A stretch of 64,000 nucleotides of DNA from Methylibium sp. Root1272 (GTDB taxonomy: Bacteria; Pseudomonadota; Gammaproteobacteria; Burkholderiales; Burkholderiaceae_C): contig NZ_LMDY01000003.1 in assembly GCF_001425905.1 (NCBI RefSeq), positions 1 through 64,000 on the forward strand, written 5' to 3'. A program made the position numbers and the translations under genes. Below the pieces are notes generated by a model. It was not told the DNA's origin and made no database searches. It saw nothing but the letters and a program-made list of their open reading frames with translations. Shown piece after piece: positions 8,451 to 17,585 of the stretch (position 1 is its first letter; every line of letters begins with the position of its first letter).

Positions 8451-9683
8451 CTACGCGACCAACGAACGTTCCGCCTCGGTGCGTAGCAAACTCTTGTATT
8501 GATCGTACACGCGAGCGCCTATAGCGCGGTAGGAGCGATTCTCGAGGACGTATGCCGGCCCCTTGGTTGCATTGCGCAGCGTCTCGTCGGCGTTCGTCCA
8601 CATCGAAACGATGGCCTCGGCAAATGCCGCTTCGTTCCATGCAACGCATTTTCCGGTGCCACTTTCCGCGATCAACAGACTCTGCTCCGGGTGCTCGTTC
8701 GCCAGCACCGGCATGCCCAAGGCCATGTACTCGACGAGCTTGGTGGGCGACGTCGAATTGAGAATGAACATGGGGAAAAACGGCGACGCGCACACGAACG
8801 ATTCCCTCAGTTTTTCCCACGCCACGGCCCGCGGCAGGAATCCGGTGATCGTGATCGCATCGCTGACGCCGAGGCGATCCGCTTCGTCGAAGATGAGCGA
8901 GCGTTCCGCCTGGGATTCCGCGGCGCCGACCAGCAGCAACGCCGCGTCGGGAACGATCTTTCGAACTTCCGCGATCACGCGCACCATGAAGTCGAGCCGA
9001 CGCCCGGTAGTCAACGTGCCCAGATAGGAGACGACGAGCCGCTCGGATCGAGGACGCAACGACGAATATTCGCCAATGTCTTCCTCTCTGATCTGAACCC
9101 CCATAGGGACGCTCGTCATCTTCGACGGCGAGATTCCGTACCGAGCGACATCACGCTTCATCTGCTCGCTTTGAACGAACACGTGGTCGACGAGCTTCAG
9201 GCCGGTTCTATAGAGCAACCACTCGCCGAGCCATCCACGAATCTGTAGCGCGCGCTTCTTCAGACCTCGACTTCTGCTGGCCTCCTCCATGCTCGATTCC
9301 GGAAACGGAAAGGAAAGCCAATAGCTCTTGATCGACGTCCCGAACAGCGATGCCAGTTGAACCAGCCAAGCTCCGCCGATCTCGTCTCGGCACTGAATGA
9401 TGTCCCAGGATCGACGCCAGGCGAGCGACAGGAACGCGGCGTACCCCATGATCAGATAAATGCAGTTGATCAATTTGCCCACCAGGCCACCACGGCCATG
9501 GTATGGCGTGACCACCACGGCACAGCGCGCCATCCTCACGACTCGCGTGGTCTGAGCGTGGCGCTCACTGCGCATGACGGCGACGCACCGGACCCCGTGC
9601 CGAGGCAACTCGGCGCCGAACAATTCCGTCACGTCAGGACGGAAGGAGGGAAATCGTTCGCGAACCAGATACAGAATTCTCAT
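8451..9683 (-). CDS. Glycosyltransferase family 4
   Basis: About 410 residues from ATG 9683 (a GTG two codons upstream at 9689 is an alternative). The C-terminal half has the GT4-type motif SPTKLVEYMALGMPVLANEH with the conserved Glu and Gly. The N-terminal half begins MRILYLVRERFPSFRPD, typical of a Rossmann acceptor domain. An LRPRSER.VVSYLGTL-type linker precedes the nucleotide-binding fold. It is likely a cytoplasmic or membrane-peripheral enzyme that extends the EPS repeat unit. It lies 67 bases downstream of the next operon gene. Linkage specificity is unknown. Confidence 0.87.
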   Translation of the reverse strand: MRILYLVRERFPSFRPDVTELFGAELPRHGVRCVAVMRSERHAQTTRVVRMARCAVVVTPYHGRGGLVGKLINCIYLIMGYAAFLSLAWRRSWDIIQCRDEIGGAWLVQLASLFGTSIKSYWLSFPFPESSMEEASRSRGLKKRALQIRGWLGEWLLYRTGLKLVDHVFVQSEQMKRDVARYGISPSKMTSVPMGVQIREEDIGEYSSLRPRSERLVVSYLGTLTTGRRLDFMVRVIAEVRKIVPDAALLLVGAAESQAERSLIFDEADRLGVSDAITITGFLPRAVAWEKLRESFVCASPFFPMFILNSTSPTKLVEYMALGMPVLANEHPEQSLLIAESGTGKCVAWNEAAFAEAIVSMWTNADETLRNATKGPAYVLENRSYRAIGARVYDQYKSLLRTEAERSLVA

Positions 9684-9755
9684 CAGCACGCAAACGCCAT
9701 TGAGTGAACGAAAAATCAGCTGCAGTTCGGACCCGAAGTACGCTGCTGCGCCGCT

Positions 9756-10904
9756 TCAGCCTGGGCAGGCATCGTGAACGAGATTGAGAAACCTCGGCTC
9801 GATCCCGGTCCACTTGAACTGCTCGCCGCTCAGCACGGCCCGATGCGAAGCCTTCGACAGATCGGATCGTTGCGCCCAGATTCTCTCCAGACATTGCGCC
9901 AACGACTTTGGATCGTAATCGAACACAAAGCCGTTGACACCGTCGTCGATGTAGTCGGTGTGCGTTCTGATTCTGCTGGCCAAGACCGGTAGACCGGCGA
10001 CCAGATACTCGAACAGTTTTGTGGGCGGATTGAATCGCCACCACAGCCTGTCCTCCCAGATGCAGATGCCAAGATCGGCCTGCCTCAGATAGCGGGGAAT
10101 CTCAGGTCCGGGAACACGACCGACGACCGTCAGCATCTCGTCGCTCAATCCCAACTCCCGCGCCCGGTTCACGCAGTACCGCCGCTGGTCTTCGTCGGCG
10201 CCGACCAGAGTGAGTTGGCAGGGCACACCGGCTCGACAGGCGATCGCAAGCCCTTCCAGCATTACATCGCGCCCTCGCTCCCTTGCAACGGTCCCCGTGT
10301 AGATGAGATGCAGGCGCGCTCCTGTGCCTCGGGCCTCGCGATCTGAGCCCTGCCCGGAGAAATCGCCGGAGACGCCCATGTAAACCAGTTCGAGGCGCGC
10401 TCGGGAGACGCCATGCTGCAAAAGATCCTCGTAATGCGCTTCCCCGATCGGCATGACCAGGCGGCACCGGGCCGCCGCCAGAAAGCTGGCCCGCACGAGC
10501 AAGGAGCCCAAAAGCCGCTTCAAGAACTGCGCCCTTGGCTGCCCCCCGAAAAAGTGACTCGGATGCTCGTTCCAGTACAACACGACCGGAGCGCTGGAGA
10601 TCAACCAAGACGCCAGCGCCAACTGCGAACCAAGCAGGAAAACGAGGTCGGGCTTCTCGCTTCTCACGAGGTGCGCAAGACGCCGGATGAAATCGAACAG
10701 CGGCCGCTTTCCGGTACGTTCCGTCGGCAGGATCTTGACGGTCAGGAGGTCGCAGGCGAAATTCTTCTCGAAAGACGCGTCGCGCAAGACGAGGATCACA
10801 TCGTAGTGCCTTGCCAGCGCTTCTATCCGGTACTTGAAATCCAGGAAACCCGGCTGGTTGTCGTAGAACCAGGTGCCGATAACGACGCGGGGCCGAACAC
10901 TCAT
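9756..10904 (-). CDS. Glycosyltransferase family 4
   Basis: The 382-residue protein shows a GT4 layout. Its N-terminal domain contains a long helical/hydrophobic stretch around residues 90-150, as in membrane-associated glycosyltransferases. Its donor domain has VYMGVSGDF, HLIYTGTV and PPTKLFEYLVAGLPVLASR. Its ATG (10904) directly follows the TAA of the upstream flippase (10905-10907) with no gap, indicating tight co-translation. Presumably it transfers a sugar onto the undecaprenyl-linked repeat unit before flipping. The sugar is unknown. Confidence 0.87.
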   Translation of the reverse strand: MSVRPRVVIGTWFYDNQPGFLDFKYRIEALARHYDVILVLRDASFEKNFACDLLTVKILPTERTGKRPLFDFIRRLAHLVRSEKPDLVFLLGSQLALASWLISSAPVVLYWNEHPSHFFGGQPRAQFLKRLLGSLLVRASFLAAARCRLVMPIGEAHYEDLLQHGVSRARLELVYMGVSGDFSGQGSDREARGTGARLHLIYTGTVARERGRDVMLEGLAIACRAGVPCQLTLVGADEDQRRYCVNRARELGLSDEMLTVVGRVPGPEIPRYLRQADLGICIWEDRLWWRFNPPTKLFEYLVAGLPVLASRIRTHTDYIDDGVNGFVFDYDPKSLAQCLERIWAQRSDLSKASHRAVLSGEQFKWTGIEPRFLNLVHDACPG

Positions 10905-12398
10905 TTATGAACCCTTCGCCAGCACGGATGTGGCCAGCAGTTCCTTGAGCACTTCCAGATCCTTCCGGCGCAGCGCCCGCAGGATCACGAGCCCGGCCGC
11001 GTAGACGAAGAACGCTCCGCCGGCCAGGGCGATGCACGCGATGGCCGCCATGTCATGAACCAGGCTCTTGCCGATCACCACCAGCGCGATCGCCAGAACC
11101 ACGACTCTCAGATCCTTGCTCCAATCCCAGGTCCCAGCGGTCGCCTTGCTGGAACTCCACCGGAGCGCGCACCACAGCATCGGCGAGACGAGCATGGCCA
11201 CCACGGCGACTCCCAGTCCGCCGCAATACTTGGCCGCGATCCACATGACCGGAAACAGGAACACCGAAATCAATGCGAACCGCCCGAGCAGCAACGGCAT
11301 CTCGTGCGCGATGCTGCTGGAGATCCAGAGCACGGAGCTGATGGTGCTGGCAGCCAGGCCAAGCAGGATCAAGGCCGCCAACAAGCCGGCATCGGTGTAC
11401 TTTCCGCCCGTGACGATCGAGACAATCGGGTCGCCGGCGATTGCGAAAACGACCGCCAATCCGATGATCGGATAGGAGCTCACCCGGCGCAGCAGATCCA
11501 GTTGGCCGATGATGACCTTCAGATCCTCGCCTTCCGCGAACCGCCGAACCATCACGGGCTCGACCGCCGACTGCAGGATCTGCATCGGCAGGTACTGCTT
11601 CAAACGGTCCGCAAGCGTCTGCAGGAAGCCGAAAGTGGCGATCACAGCAGCCTCCGAGTGAACGCCCACGATGACGCGCAGCACGCTGCCCTGCCACGGC
11701 AGCCCGAGAATGTAGGATCCGTAGTTGGACAATGCCATCTTGCCCAACGCGCGCCACGATGGCCAACTCGCGCGCTCGCCGCCCCCCTCGGCGATCCGCA
11801 TCCGGCGAAGCACCGGCAACACGACTGCAAAGCCGACGACGAGCAGCTGCAGGAACTCGATTCCCACCAGAATCAGGAGCACCCAGACCAGCTTGAGTAC
11901 ACCGACGAGCAGCGAGATCGCGCACAGTACGGCGAGCCGGACGATGATGCCCGCGAAAACGATCGCCGCCTGCAGCTGAAACTTCATCAAGCTGCTGGCA
12001 GCGTGTCCCACCACTTCCGACAGCCCCACGATGATGGCCAGCGCACAGCTCAACGAGATTGGCAGCCACATCGCTTCTTGCGCCCGCAACGGCACGAGTG
12101 CGGTCAATATCGCGATCACAACGACCGGCGCCAAGACCACACGCGGCGCGAAGGCGGCACCGATCAGCTTTCTCGCGAAGACGGCGTCGTTCCGCAGATA
12201 GGCCTCTGGTAGGAATCGATACAGGACGCGATCCATCCCGAAGCCCGACACGATGCCGGCGATGGAGATCGCCGAAACAGCGATCAGGTATTGCGCAAAT
12301 TCCTCGACGGACATCCATCGCACCAGGATCAGTGGAATCGCAATTCCAGACAGCCCGGTGGCGATCCTGATGACAGCGAAACCTTTGAGCGAAGCCAT
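10905..12398 (-). CDS. wzx: Wzx-like oligosaccharide flippase (PST/MATE-like family)
   Basis: The 497-residue protein is very hydrophobic, with about 12-14 predicted membrane segments spread along its length. It starts with an amphipathic RIATGLSGIAIPLILVRWMS stretch typical of polysaccharide transporters of the Wzx family. Known role: moves lipid-linked repeat units from the cytoplasmic to the periplasmic face of the inner membrane. It sits between the polymerase and the glycosyltransferases, the usual place in Wzx/Wzy-dependent loci. Start ATG at 12398 with upstream gap of 55 bases. The symbol is functional; sequence conservation in this family is low. Confidence 0.82.
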   Translation of the reverse strand: MASLKGFAVIRIATGLSGIAIPLILVRWMSVEEFAQYLIAVSAISIAGIVSGFGMDRVLYRFLPEAYLRNDAVFARKLIGAAFAPRVVLAPVVVIAILTALVPLRAQEAMWLPISLSCALAIIVGLSEVVGHAASSLMKFQLQAAIVFAGIIVRLAVLCAISLLVGVLKLVWVLLILVGIEFLQLLVVGFAVVLPVLRRMRIAEGGGERASWPSWRALGKMALSNYGSYILGLPWQGSVLRVIVGVHSEAAVIATFGFLQTLADRLKQYLPMQILQSAVEPVMVRRFAEGEDLKVIIGQLDLLRRVSSYPIIGLAVVFAIAGDPIVSIVTGGKYTDAGLLAALILLGLAASTISSVLWISSSIAHEMPLLLGRFALISVFLFPVMWIAAKYCGGLGVAVVAMLVSPMLWCALRWSSSKATAGTWDWSKDLRVVVLAIALVVIGKSLVHDMAAIACIALAGGAFFVYAAGLVILRALRRKDLEVLKELLATSVLAKGS

Positions 12399-12453
12399 CA
12401 GATGAAGAAAATTCCATCAGAGCGGCCCATCGGGCCGAAGCGGAATCGAAGAC

Positions 12454-13959
12454 TCAACTGCCGGCCCTGAGGCGCGATCGGGTCGCACACACATAGCCCA
12501 CGGCAATGGCCAGCAAGAGTTGAGTGGAAGGATCCTCGAGAAGCGAGGTATTGTAAAAAAGCAGAGTCAAGGCGATCAGAAAATAGACAGAAAGCGCATC
12601 GAGGCGCGCTGCCTCGATGGAACTGATACCGGGACTTCTGGCCGCCTTGATGCTCGCGATCAACCCGAAGACCACGATCCCGACGAACGCGAAAAGCCCG
12701 ATCAGGCCGGCATCCCAGAGCAACATCGCGATTCCGGTCGCCGCGATCTTGAAAGGCACGAAACGAACGGCCACCTCACCCAACCCTCCGGTCGTCGACA
12801 CTCGTGAAGAGCCGACGCCATAGCCAGCGAGACGACGTGGCGTATCCGTGTAGGCATCGTTCACCCAGAAACCGATCGACGCACCGCGACTGACTTCGCC
12901 CGTCTGCGGATCGACGTTGTAGGGATCGAAGAAATAGGCCATGCGCTCGACCATGTCGCCGGATGCTCGGTCCGGCGCCTTCGACCAGTACATCGCGCTG
13001 TACGCGACGAACATCCCCATCATCACGACCGAGACTACCGCCACCGTCGCAAACAAGGCCACAGCGCTGCTGAGGATCTTCTTGCGCAGCACGAAGACAA
13101 CGGTCATCGGAATCCAGAGGAACGCCGCCTTCACTTCCCCGGAGAAAATGATGACCAGGCCGACGCCCCAAAAGAGGAGCAGTCTGGAAAAATTCTTCGA
13201 GCCGCGTGCAAAACGGGCCAATTCGTACCCCATCACGAGCAACGCAAAGAGCACGAGCGTCGAGTTCGCACCGCCGGCCTCGATCAAGCCGCCGAAGCTC
13301 CCCACAACAGCATCGAAGGCCGTCGTGACATCGGGGCGTGCCGGGACGATGACGAAGTGCTGGTAAAGCACCAGCGGCACTTGGATGAAGAAGACGATCG
13401 ACAGCAAGCGCCAGAACAGGTCGCGGAACTCGCTCGACCCACCACAGCGCAGGACGATGAGCGCGGCGACCCAGATCGGCAACGCATTCTTCAACCCAAC
13501 GACGACCTGTGAAATTGGCGGCGTATTGATCGTGATGGCGAAGAGGATCGTGATCATGTATAGGACCACGCACACGATCGCTGGCTCCCTGACGGAGGCA
13601 GTCCAGGCATCGGCACCGCCGAGTCGGAACCTGTCGTCGTGCTGCCGAATCCTCAGGGAAACGCGAACCAGCGCCAACGCACACAACAGGTAGGGCAACC
13701 AGGCGATCGGCTGAAAACGCAGAAAATACGAAGTCGTCCCCTGGATGAGGAAGGTCACGACCACGATCAGGCTGAAGAACGCGGGAAGTGGGAGGAGCAT
13801 CATCAGCGCCCCCCCGATCAACCCCGCCAGCATCAGCTGGGAAATCAAGGTCCCGTTGGCTGCCAGCACGCCGCTTGCGACGGCCAACAAGAGCAGCGAC
13901 GCACTCAACACGAGCACGAGCGATTTGCCCAACTTGCCGGCGGAACTCATGGCGATCAT
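12454..13959 (-). CDS. wzy: O-antigen/EPS polymerase-like membrane protein (Wzy type)
   Basis: From ATG 13959 (or ATG 13950) the product is about 501 residues with 10-12 predicted membrane helices and a large periplasmic loop in the C-terminal half (about residues 330-410) containing DRASGDMVERM and YDTPRRL-type polar sequence, as in Wzy/WaaL-family proteins. The frame stays open upstream into epsG, but a start there would overlap the kinase gene by over 100 bases, so I rejected it. The start lies 17 bases after the epsG stop. Known role of the family: polymerises lipid-linked repeat units at the periplasmic face. Assignment rests on topology and operon context, not on a diagnostic motif. Confidence 0.78.
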   Translation of the reverse strand: MIAMSSAGKLGKSLVLVLSASLLLLAVASGVLAANGTLISQLMLAGLIGGALMMLLPLPAFFSLIVVVTFLIQGTTSYFLRFQPIAWLPYLLCALALVRVSLRIRQHDDRFRLGGADAWTASVREPAIVCVVLYMITILFAITINTPPISQVVVGLKNALPIWVAALIVLRCGGSSEFRDLFWRLLSIVFFIQVPLVLYQHFVIVPARPDVTTAFDAVVGSFGGLIEAGGANSTLVLFALLVMGYELARFARGSKNFSRLLLFWGVGLVIIFSGEVKAAFLWIPMTVVFVLRKKILSSAVALFATVAVVSVVMMGMFVAYSAMYWSKAPDRASGDMVERMAYFFDPYNVDPQTGEVSRGASIGFWVNDAYTDTPRRLAGYGVGSSRVSTTGGLGEVAVRFVPFKIAATGIAMLLWDAGLIGLFAFVGIVVFGLIASIKAARSPGISSIEAARLDALSVYFLIALTLLFYNTSLLEDPSTQLLLAIAVGYVCATRSRLRAGS

Positions 13960-13976
13960 CCGGCTGCGATCTGGAA

Positions 13977-14900
13977 TCAGTAGTCGTTGACGACCACGCC
14001 CGCGATCTTGGCGCCGCCCTCCTTCAGCACCTCGACCAATTCTTCCAGATAGTCCATCTTCGATTCGTTCTTGCGCGCCACGACCAGCGCCGCGCCGCAC
14101 TTCGAGGCGATGACCGCTCCATCCGAGCCGTACACCGCGGCTGGCGTATCGACGAGCACATGATCGAACTTGCTGGTCAACTCCCGCATGAGCAACGCAA
14201 ACGCGGGCCGCTCGATCAGTTCGAGCGGATTGGGTGGCGTGACGCCGACCGTCATGACGAAGAGACTCGGGATCGTCATGACCTGCTGAATCACCTGTGG
14301 CTCGGCCCGCCCCGCCAAGACCCCGGACAAGCCGACCGCATTCTGCAAACCGAATACCGAGTGCAGCCGTGGGTTGCGCAGATCCGCATCGACCAACAGC
14401 GTCCGCCCTCCGAGTTGCGCGAGCATGACCGCCAAATTGGCAGCAAAGAACGTCTTTCCATCGCCGTGCTCCGGGCTCACCACAGCCAGCGAGTGCCGCG
14501 GCTGATCACCCGAGAACAGGCGCATCATCAACTGGCTGCGAATCCCGCGGAATGATTCAGCTTGATAGGAAAACGGCTGGTGAAGAGCGACCAGTTCGGA
14601 ACTGATGTTCCGTTGTTCTTCAGGGGCATAGGGATAGTGAAATTGCTGCGACAAGGCGAACAGCACATCGTCTGAACTCGCCAGCCCCAACGCAACAGCA
14701 GCATCGCCGAACCGGCCGCCATGCTCGCGCTGGTAGCTCAGGACACGCTCGACTTCGTCCGCAGAAAGATTGCGGAGCTCTCGGATGATGTCTCCAATCA
14801 ATCTGTCGTGTATCGGTGGCCCCTTCGATTCGACGATCGTCGGCATGGTTGACGGAGATACGCCGTGCTCATGGCGCCTCGAATCTTGAAACTTCGCCAT
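13977..14900 (-). CDS. epsG: EpsG-type chain-length tyrosine kinase (BY-kinase)
   Basis: The 307-residue cytoplasmic ATPase has an N-terminal region (about 30-90, IGDIIRELRNLSADEVERVL) typical of EpsG proteins, then a P-loop EHGDGKTF (Walker A, about 143-152), Walker A' LLVDADLRNPR and Walker B VLVDTPA. It is the partner of the chain-length determinant encoded next to it: phosphorylation cycling of such kinases controls polymer length and export. The start ATG at 14900 is two bases from the epsF stop, so the two are co-translated. Unlike many BY-kinases the C-terminus has no Tyr cluster; only a single terminal Tyr is present (VVVNDY). The separate kinase and chain-length proteins are typical of proteobacterial EpsF/EpsG systems. 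Confidence 0.9.
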   Translation of the reverse strand: MAKFQDSRRHEHGVSPSTMPTIVESKGPPIHDRLIGDIIRELRNLSADEVERVLSYQREHGGRFGDAAVALGLASSDDVLFALSQQFHYPYAPEEQRNISSELVALHQPFSYQAESFRGIRSQLMMRLFSGDQPRHSLAVVSPEHGDGKTFFAANLAVMLAQLGGRTLLVDADLRNPRLHSVFGLQNAVGLSGVLAGRAEPQVIQQVMTIPSLFVMTVGVTPPNPLELIERPAFALLMRELTSKFDHVLVDTPAAVYGSDGAVIASKCGAALVVARKNESKMDYLEELVEVLKEGGAKIAGVVVNDY

Positions 14901-14901
14901 G

Positions 14902-16335
14902 TCAGTTGCTACCCGCAGAGTTCAGTGCTTTGACGTTCCGCGCGCTGGACAACAACGGCATGCGACTTCTGCCGTGGTCGAGGGCTCTACGATTTGGGGC
15001 AGGCAATACCCCCAAAACCGGAAGGCCAATCATTTCAACAATATCTTGATTGATACGGAGTCGACGATCTGCGGATTCCATCGCCATGGCGGCCCCGATG
15101 GCCAAGAATGATCCGAAGAAAATGGCCAGAGCGATATTCAACAGCAGTTTCGGCGAGGTAGGCTTCGATGGTGGGACTGCTTCCGACAGCGCAAGGATGT
15201 TGCTCTGTGTCGTCTGACTCTCCAGACTGGATTGATTGAGGCGCCCGACCACGGATTCGTAGGCCTTTTGTGCCGCATCGACATCTCTTTGCAAGACGGC
15301 ACTTTCTTCGCGTTGCGCCTTCAATTTGATGACACGACTCCGCTGCATTTCGAGCGCTGCGCGCAGTTCCGCTTCACGTTGGCGATTGATGGTATTCGCA
15401 ACGCCGACCCCACCGGTCACCCGCCGTGTCTCGGCATCCAACCTAGCGCGCACCTCATTGATGCTGGCCTTGGCCTCGACCACTTGAGGATGGTTGTCAC
15501 CCAACCGTGAATTCAGTTCCTTCAGCCTGGCTTCCGCTCGAGACAGATCCGACTTCAACCCCCCAATGACCGGGTTGGTGAGCACCTCCTGGAGACGATC
15601 GGCAGAGGTGCTGCCCGCCTGCGTTGACCGGCTGCTGGATTCAGCCGACATTGCCTGCACCATCACCAACTGCGACGACAGTTCGCTCAGACGTGCGTTC
15701 TCGATATCGAATCGCTCGTCGTTCGCAGTAATACCCTTTTCCCTCTGAAAGTCAGACAACTTCGCCCGCGATTGATCGAGCGCATCTCGCAATTCCTTAG
15801 AGCGAGACTCAAAAAATCCGGTGTAGTTTTTCGCTGGATTCGTCCGCATGTCCAGGGAGGTATCCACATAGGACTTCACGAACGAGTTCGCCATGTCTGC
15901 CGCCACCTTCGGATCCGTCGCAGCGTACGACACGTTGATCACGCTGGATTCTCTCGAAGGTGTGACCGTCAAGTTCTTCTGCAGCGCTTCGACCAACCAT
16001 GAGTCGATCGAACCCTCACCGCCAGACGCCTCTTGCCAATCAGCCCGCAATTGCGGGTTGCTGCTCAGTTGCAGTTCCTTGATGACCCGCTCGGTCACCT
16101 TGCTGCTTTTCAGGATGTCTGTTTGAGTGGCCATGTAAGCCACGGGCGGCAGATACTGGTTCATCGCACCACCCACCGGATCGGGGCGAAACTCGACAAC
16201 CACCGCTGCAGTCGCGACATATTGCTTCGGCAACAAGACGCTGACGACGATCGTCGTCACCAACGTCAGGCCCAAGACCAACATGCAAACCGCCCAGCGC
16301 GCGCGCAGCACGCTCAAGAAATGAGCCAGGGTCAC
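14902..16335 (-). CDS. epsF: EpsF-type chain-length determinant (Wzz/PCP family)
   Basis: The 477-residue protein starts at GTG 16335, preceded by AAGGA. It has one N-terminal membrane helix (about 15-35), a long periplasmic part rich in coiled coil (about 170-390), and a second helix near 405-427 (LLLNIALAIFFGSFLAIGA) preceded by the Pro-rich AVPPSKPTSPK, the hallmark of Wzz-type polysaccharide co-polymerases. A C-terminal cytoplasmic tail includes GLPVLGVLP, as in EpsF. It sets polysaccharide chain length and links the outer-membrane exporter to the polymerase. It follows epsE by 10 bases. Confidence 0.92.
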   Translation of the reverse strand: MTLAHFLSVLRARWAVCMLVLGLTLVTTIVVSVLLPKQYVATAAVVVEFRPDPVGGAMNQYLPPVAYMATQTDILKSSKVTERVIKELQLSSNPQLRADWQEASGGEGSIDSWLVEALQKNLTVTPSRESSVINVSYAATDPKVAADMANSFVKSYVDTSLDMRTNPAKNYTGFFESRSKELRDALDQSRAKLSDFQREKGITANDERFDIENARLSELSSQLVMVQAMSAESSSRSTQAGSTSADRLQEVLTNPVIGGLKSDLSRAEARLKELNSRLGDNHPQVVEAKASINEVRARLDAETRRVTGGVGVANTINRQREAELRAALEMQRSRVIKLKAQREESAVLQRDVDAAQKAYESVVGRLNQSSLESQTTQSNILALSEAVPPSKPTSPKLLLNIALAIFFGSFLAIGAAMAMESADRRLRINQDIVEMIGLPVLGVLPAPNRRALDHGRSRMPLLSSARNVKALNSAGSN

Positions 16336-16345
16336 GATTTTTCCT

Positions 16346-17173
16346 TCAGAAGAGACTTTCTTTCACGTAGACAACGTCGCCATCGCGAAGCGCCTCGTCC
16401 ATCTGCGGCTGCAATATCTGGACTTTCCCGTCGGCTCCACGGCGATGCACGCGCAAGCCCTTTTCCGTACCCCGCAACGTCAGGCCACCGCCGGTGGCCA
16501 GCGCTTGCATGACGGTCATGCCACGCTCGAGCCGGAACGCCCCTGCGCGCTGTACTTCACCGTAGATATAGACCGTGGGCGCTCGATCGATCCAGACGAC
16601 GTCGCCGTTCACGATTTGGATGTCGCCGTTGGCACGGGCCTGTCCGACCGATCGCGCCAGATCGATCTCGGCACGGAATGGCTGCCCCCCCCGTGTTCCG
16701 ACAACCGTCACGACATCGGCGCCTGTAGGCGCGATACCGCCAGCCACCGCAAGTACGTCGCTGAGCTTCGAATCGGCGACCTCCAGGGGGTATCGCCCCG
16801 GCTTGTTGACTTGGCCCAATACCGACACTTGGTTGCCGCGCACTTGCACCACAAGCACAGTCACCTGCGGTTGTTTCACGAAATTGCCGGTCCGCAGTCC
16901 CTCGGCGATGCGGTTCTCGATCTGAGTCACGCTCAATCCGCCGGCCTTGACCGATCCCAACAGAGGATAGGAGATCACGCCGGCCTCCGACACCCTGGTC
17001 TCGAGCGTGAGATCGGGATTCTGGTAGACCGTCACACGAATGACATCACCGGATCCGAGGACATACTCGTTCCGGACTGGCTGAGTCGCTCCTTGCGCGC
17101 TCGCCGTGGACATCACGCTCAGGGCGCCAAGAGCAACGAGCAAGCCAAGGAAACACTGTCGAAACACTCTCAT
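16346..17173 (-). CDS. epsE: EpsE-type outer-membrane polysaccharide exporter (Wza family)
   Basis: From ATG 17173 the product has 275 residues. A cleavable signal peptide (MRVFRQCFLGLLVALGALS to about STASAQ) is followed by the poly_export domain (YVLGSGDVIRVTVYQNPDL) and two SLBB-type segments (QVSVLGQVNKPGRYPL; VYIYGEVQRAGAFRLERG). An upstream extension of the frame exists but would place the signal peptide internally, so I chose the internal ATG, with GGGG about 8 bases upstream. There is no lipobox Cys, as usual for EpsE. It is the first gene of the eps operon and should form the outer-membrane channel. Confidence 0.92.
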   Translation of the reverse strand: MRVFRQCFLGLLVALGALSVMSTASAQGATQPVRNEYVLGSGDVIRVTVYQNPDLTLETRVSEAGVISYPLLGSVKAGGLSVTQIENRIAEGLRTGNFVKQPQVTVLVVQVRGNQVSVLGQVNKPGRYPLEVADSKLSDVLAVAGGIAPTGADVVTVVGTRGGQPFRAEIDLARSVGQARANGDIQIVNGDVVWIDRAPTVYIYGEVQRAGAFRLERGMTVMQALATGGGLTLRGTEKGLRVHRRGADGKVQILQPQMDEALRDGDVVYVKESLF

Positions 17174-17585
17174 CACTTCAACCCCGATTTCCATTGGTAA
17201 CCAACAAACTTGCTCTGCATGCAAGGTCACGAACCCCATACACCCTAGATAGATGCGCCGATGCTGGATGGGACGCAACACTACCCGGTGGTCTTGATGC
17301 CTCTTGCCGTTCGAACTCAACGTCGCGCGACGCCAAAATCACTGAGACCAAGCAAAATTCTGGGCCAAATCATGCGCGTGTACCCATGCCGGCTGCATTC
17401 GCTGTCTCCGACGATTTTGTTCATTTGCCGAGTGCAAGAACCCTCATCGAAAAACTCCAAACGAGTGTACCTGTCGGTCCTGATGGGCTGTCCACCCAAT
17501 ACCGGGGGCCGCCAGATAGACGACAGGGGGCCTGTGAAATCCTCACGATGCTTACCAGTGAGCACCTGCTCCGATCATTCGCACG
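17174..17585. other. Intergenic region upstream of epsE (412 bp)
   Basis: This stretch separates epsE from the end of ubiE; both are on the minus strand. It must contain the eps operon promoter. The minus-strand sequence TTGCGT followed 18 bases later by ATCTAT (about 17230-17275) is a weak sigma-70 candidate. The short open frames in it have no family resemblance and I do not call them genes. I saw no riboswitch-like fold or sigma-54 motif. The region is A+T-richer than ubiE, and the change in base composition of the window falls about here. Confidence 0.5.

Noticed and set aside
17174..17585. c-di-GMP riboswitch or sigma-54 promoter upstream of epsE
   Set aside because: Neither the GEMM-type fold nor a GG-N10-GC motif in suitable position was seen.
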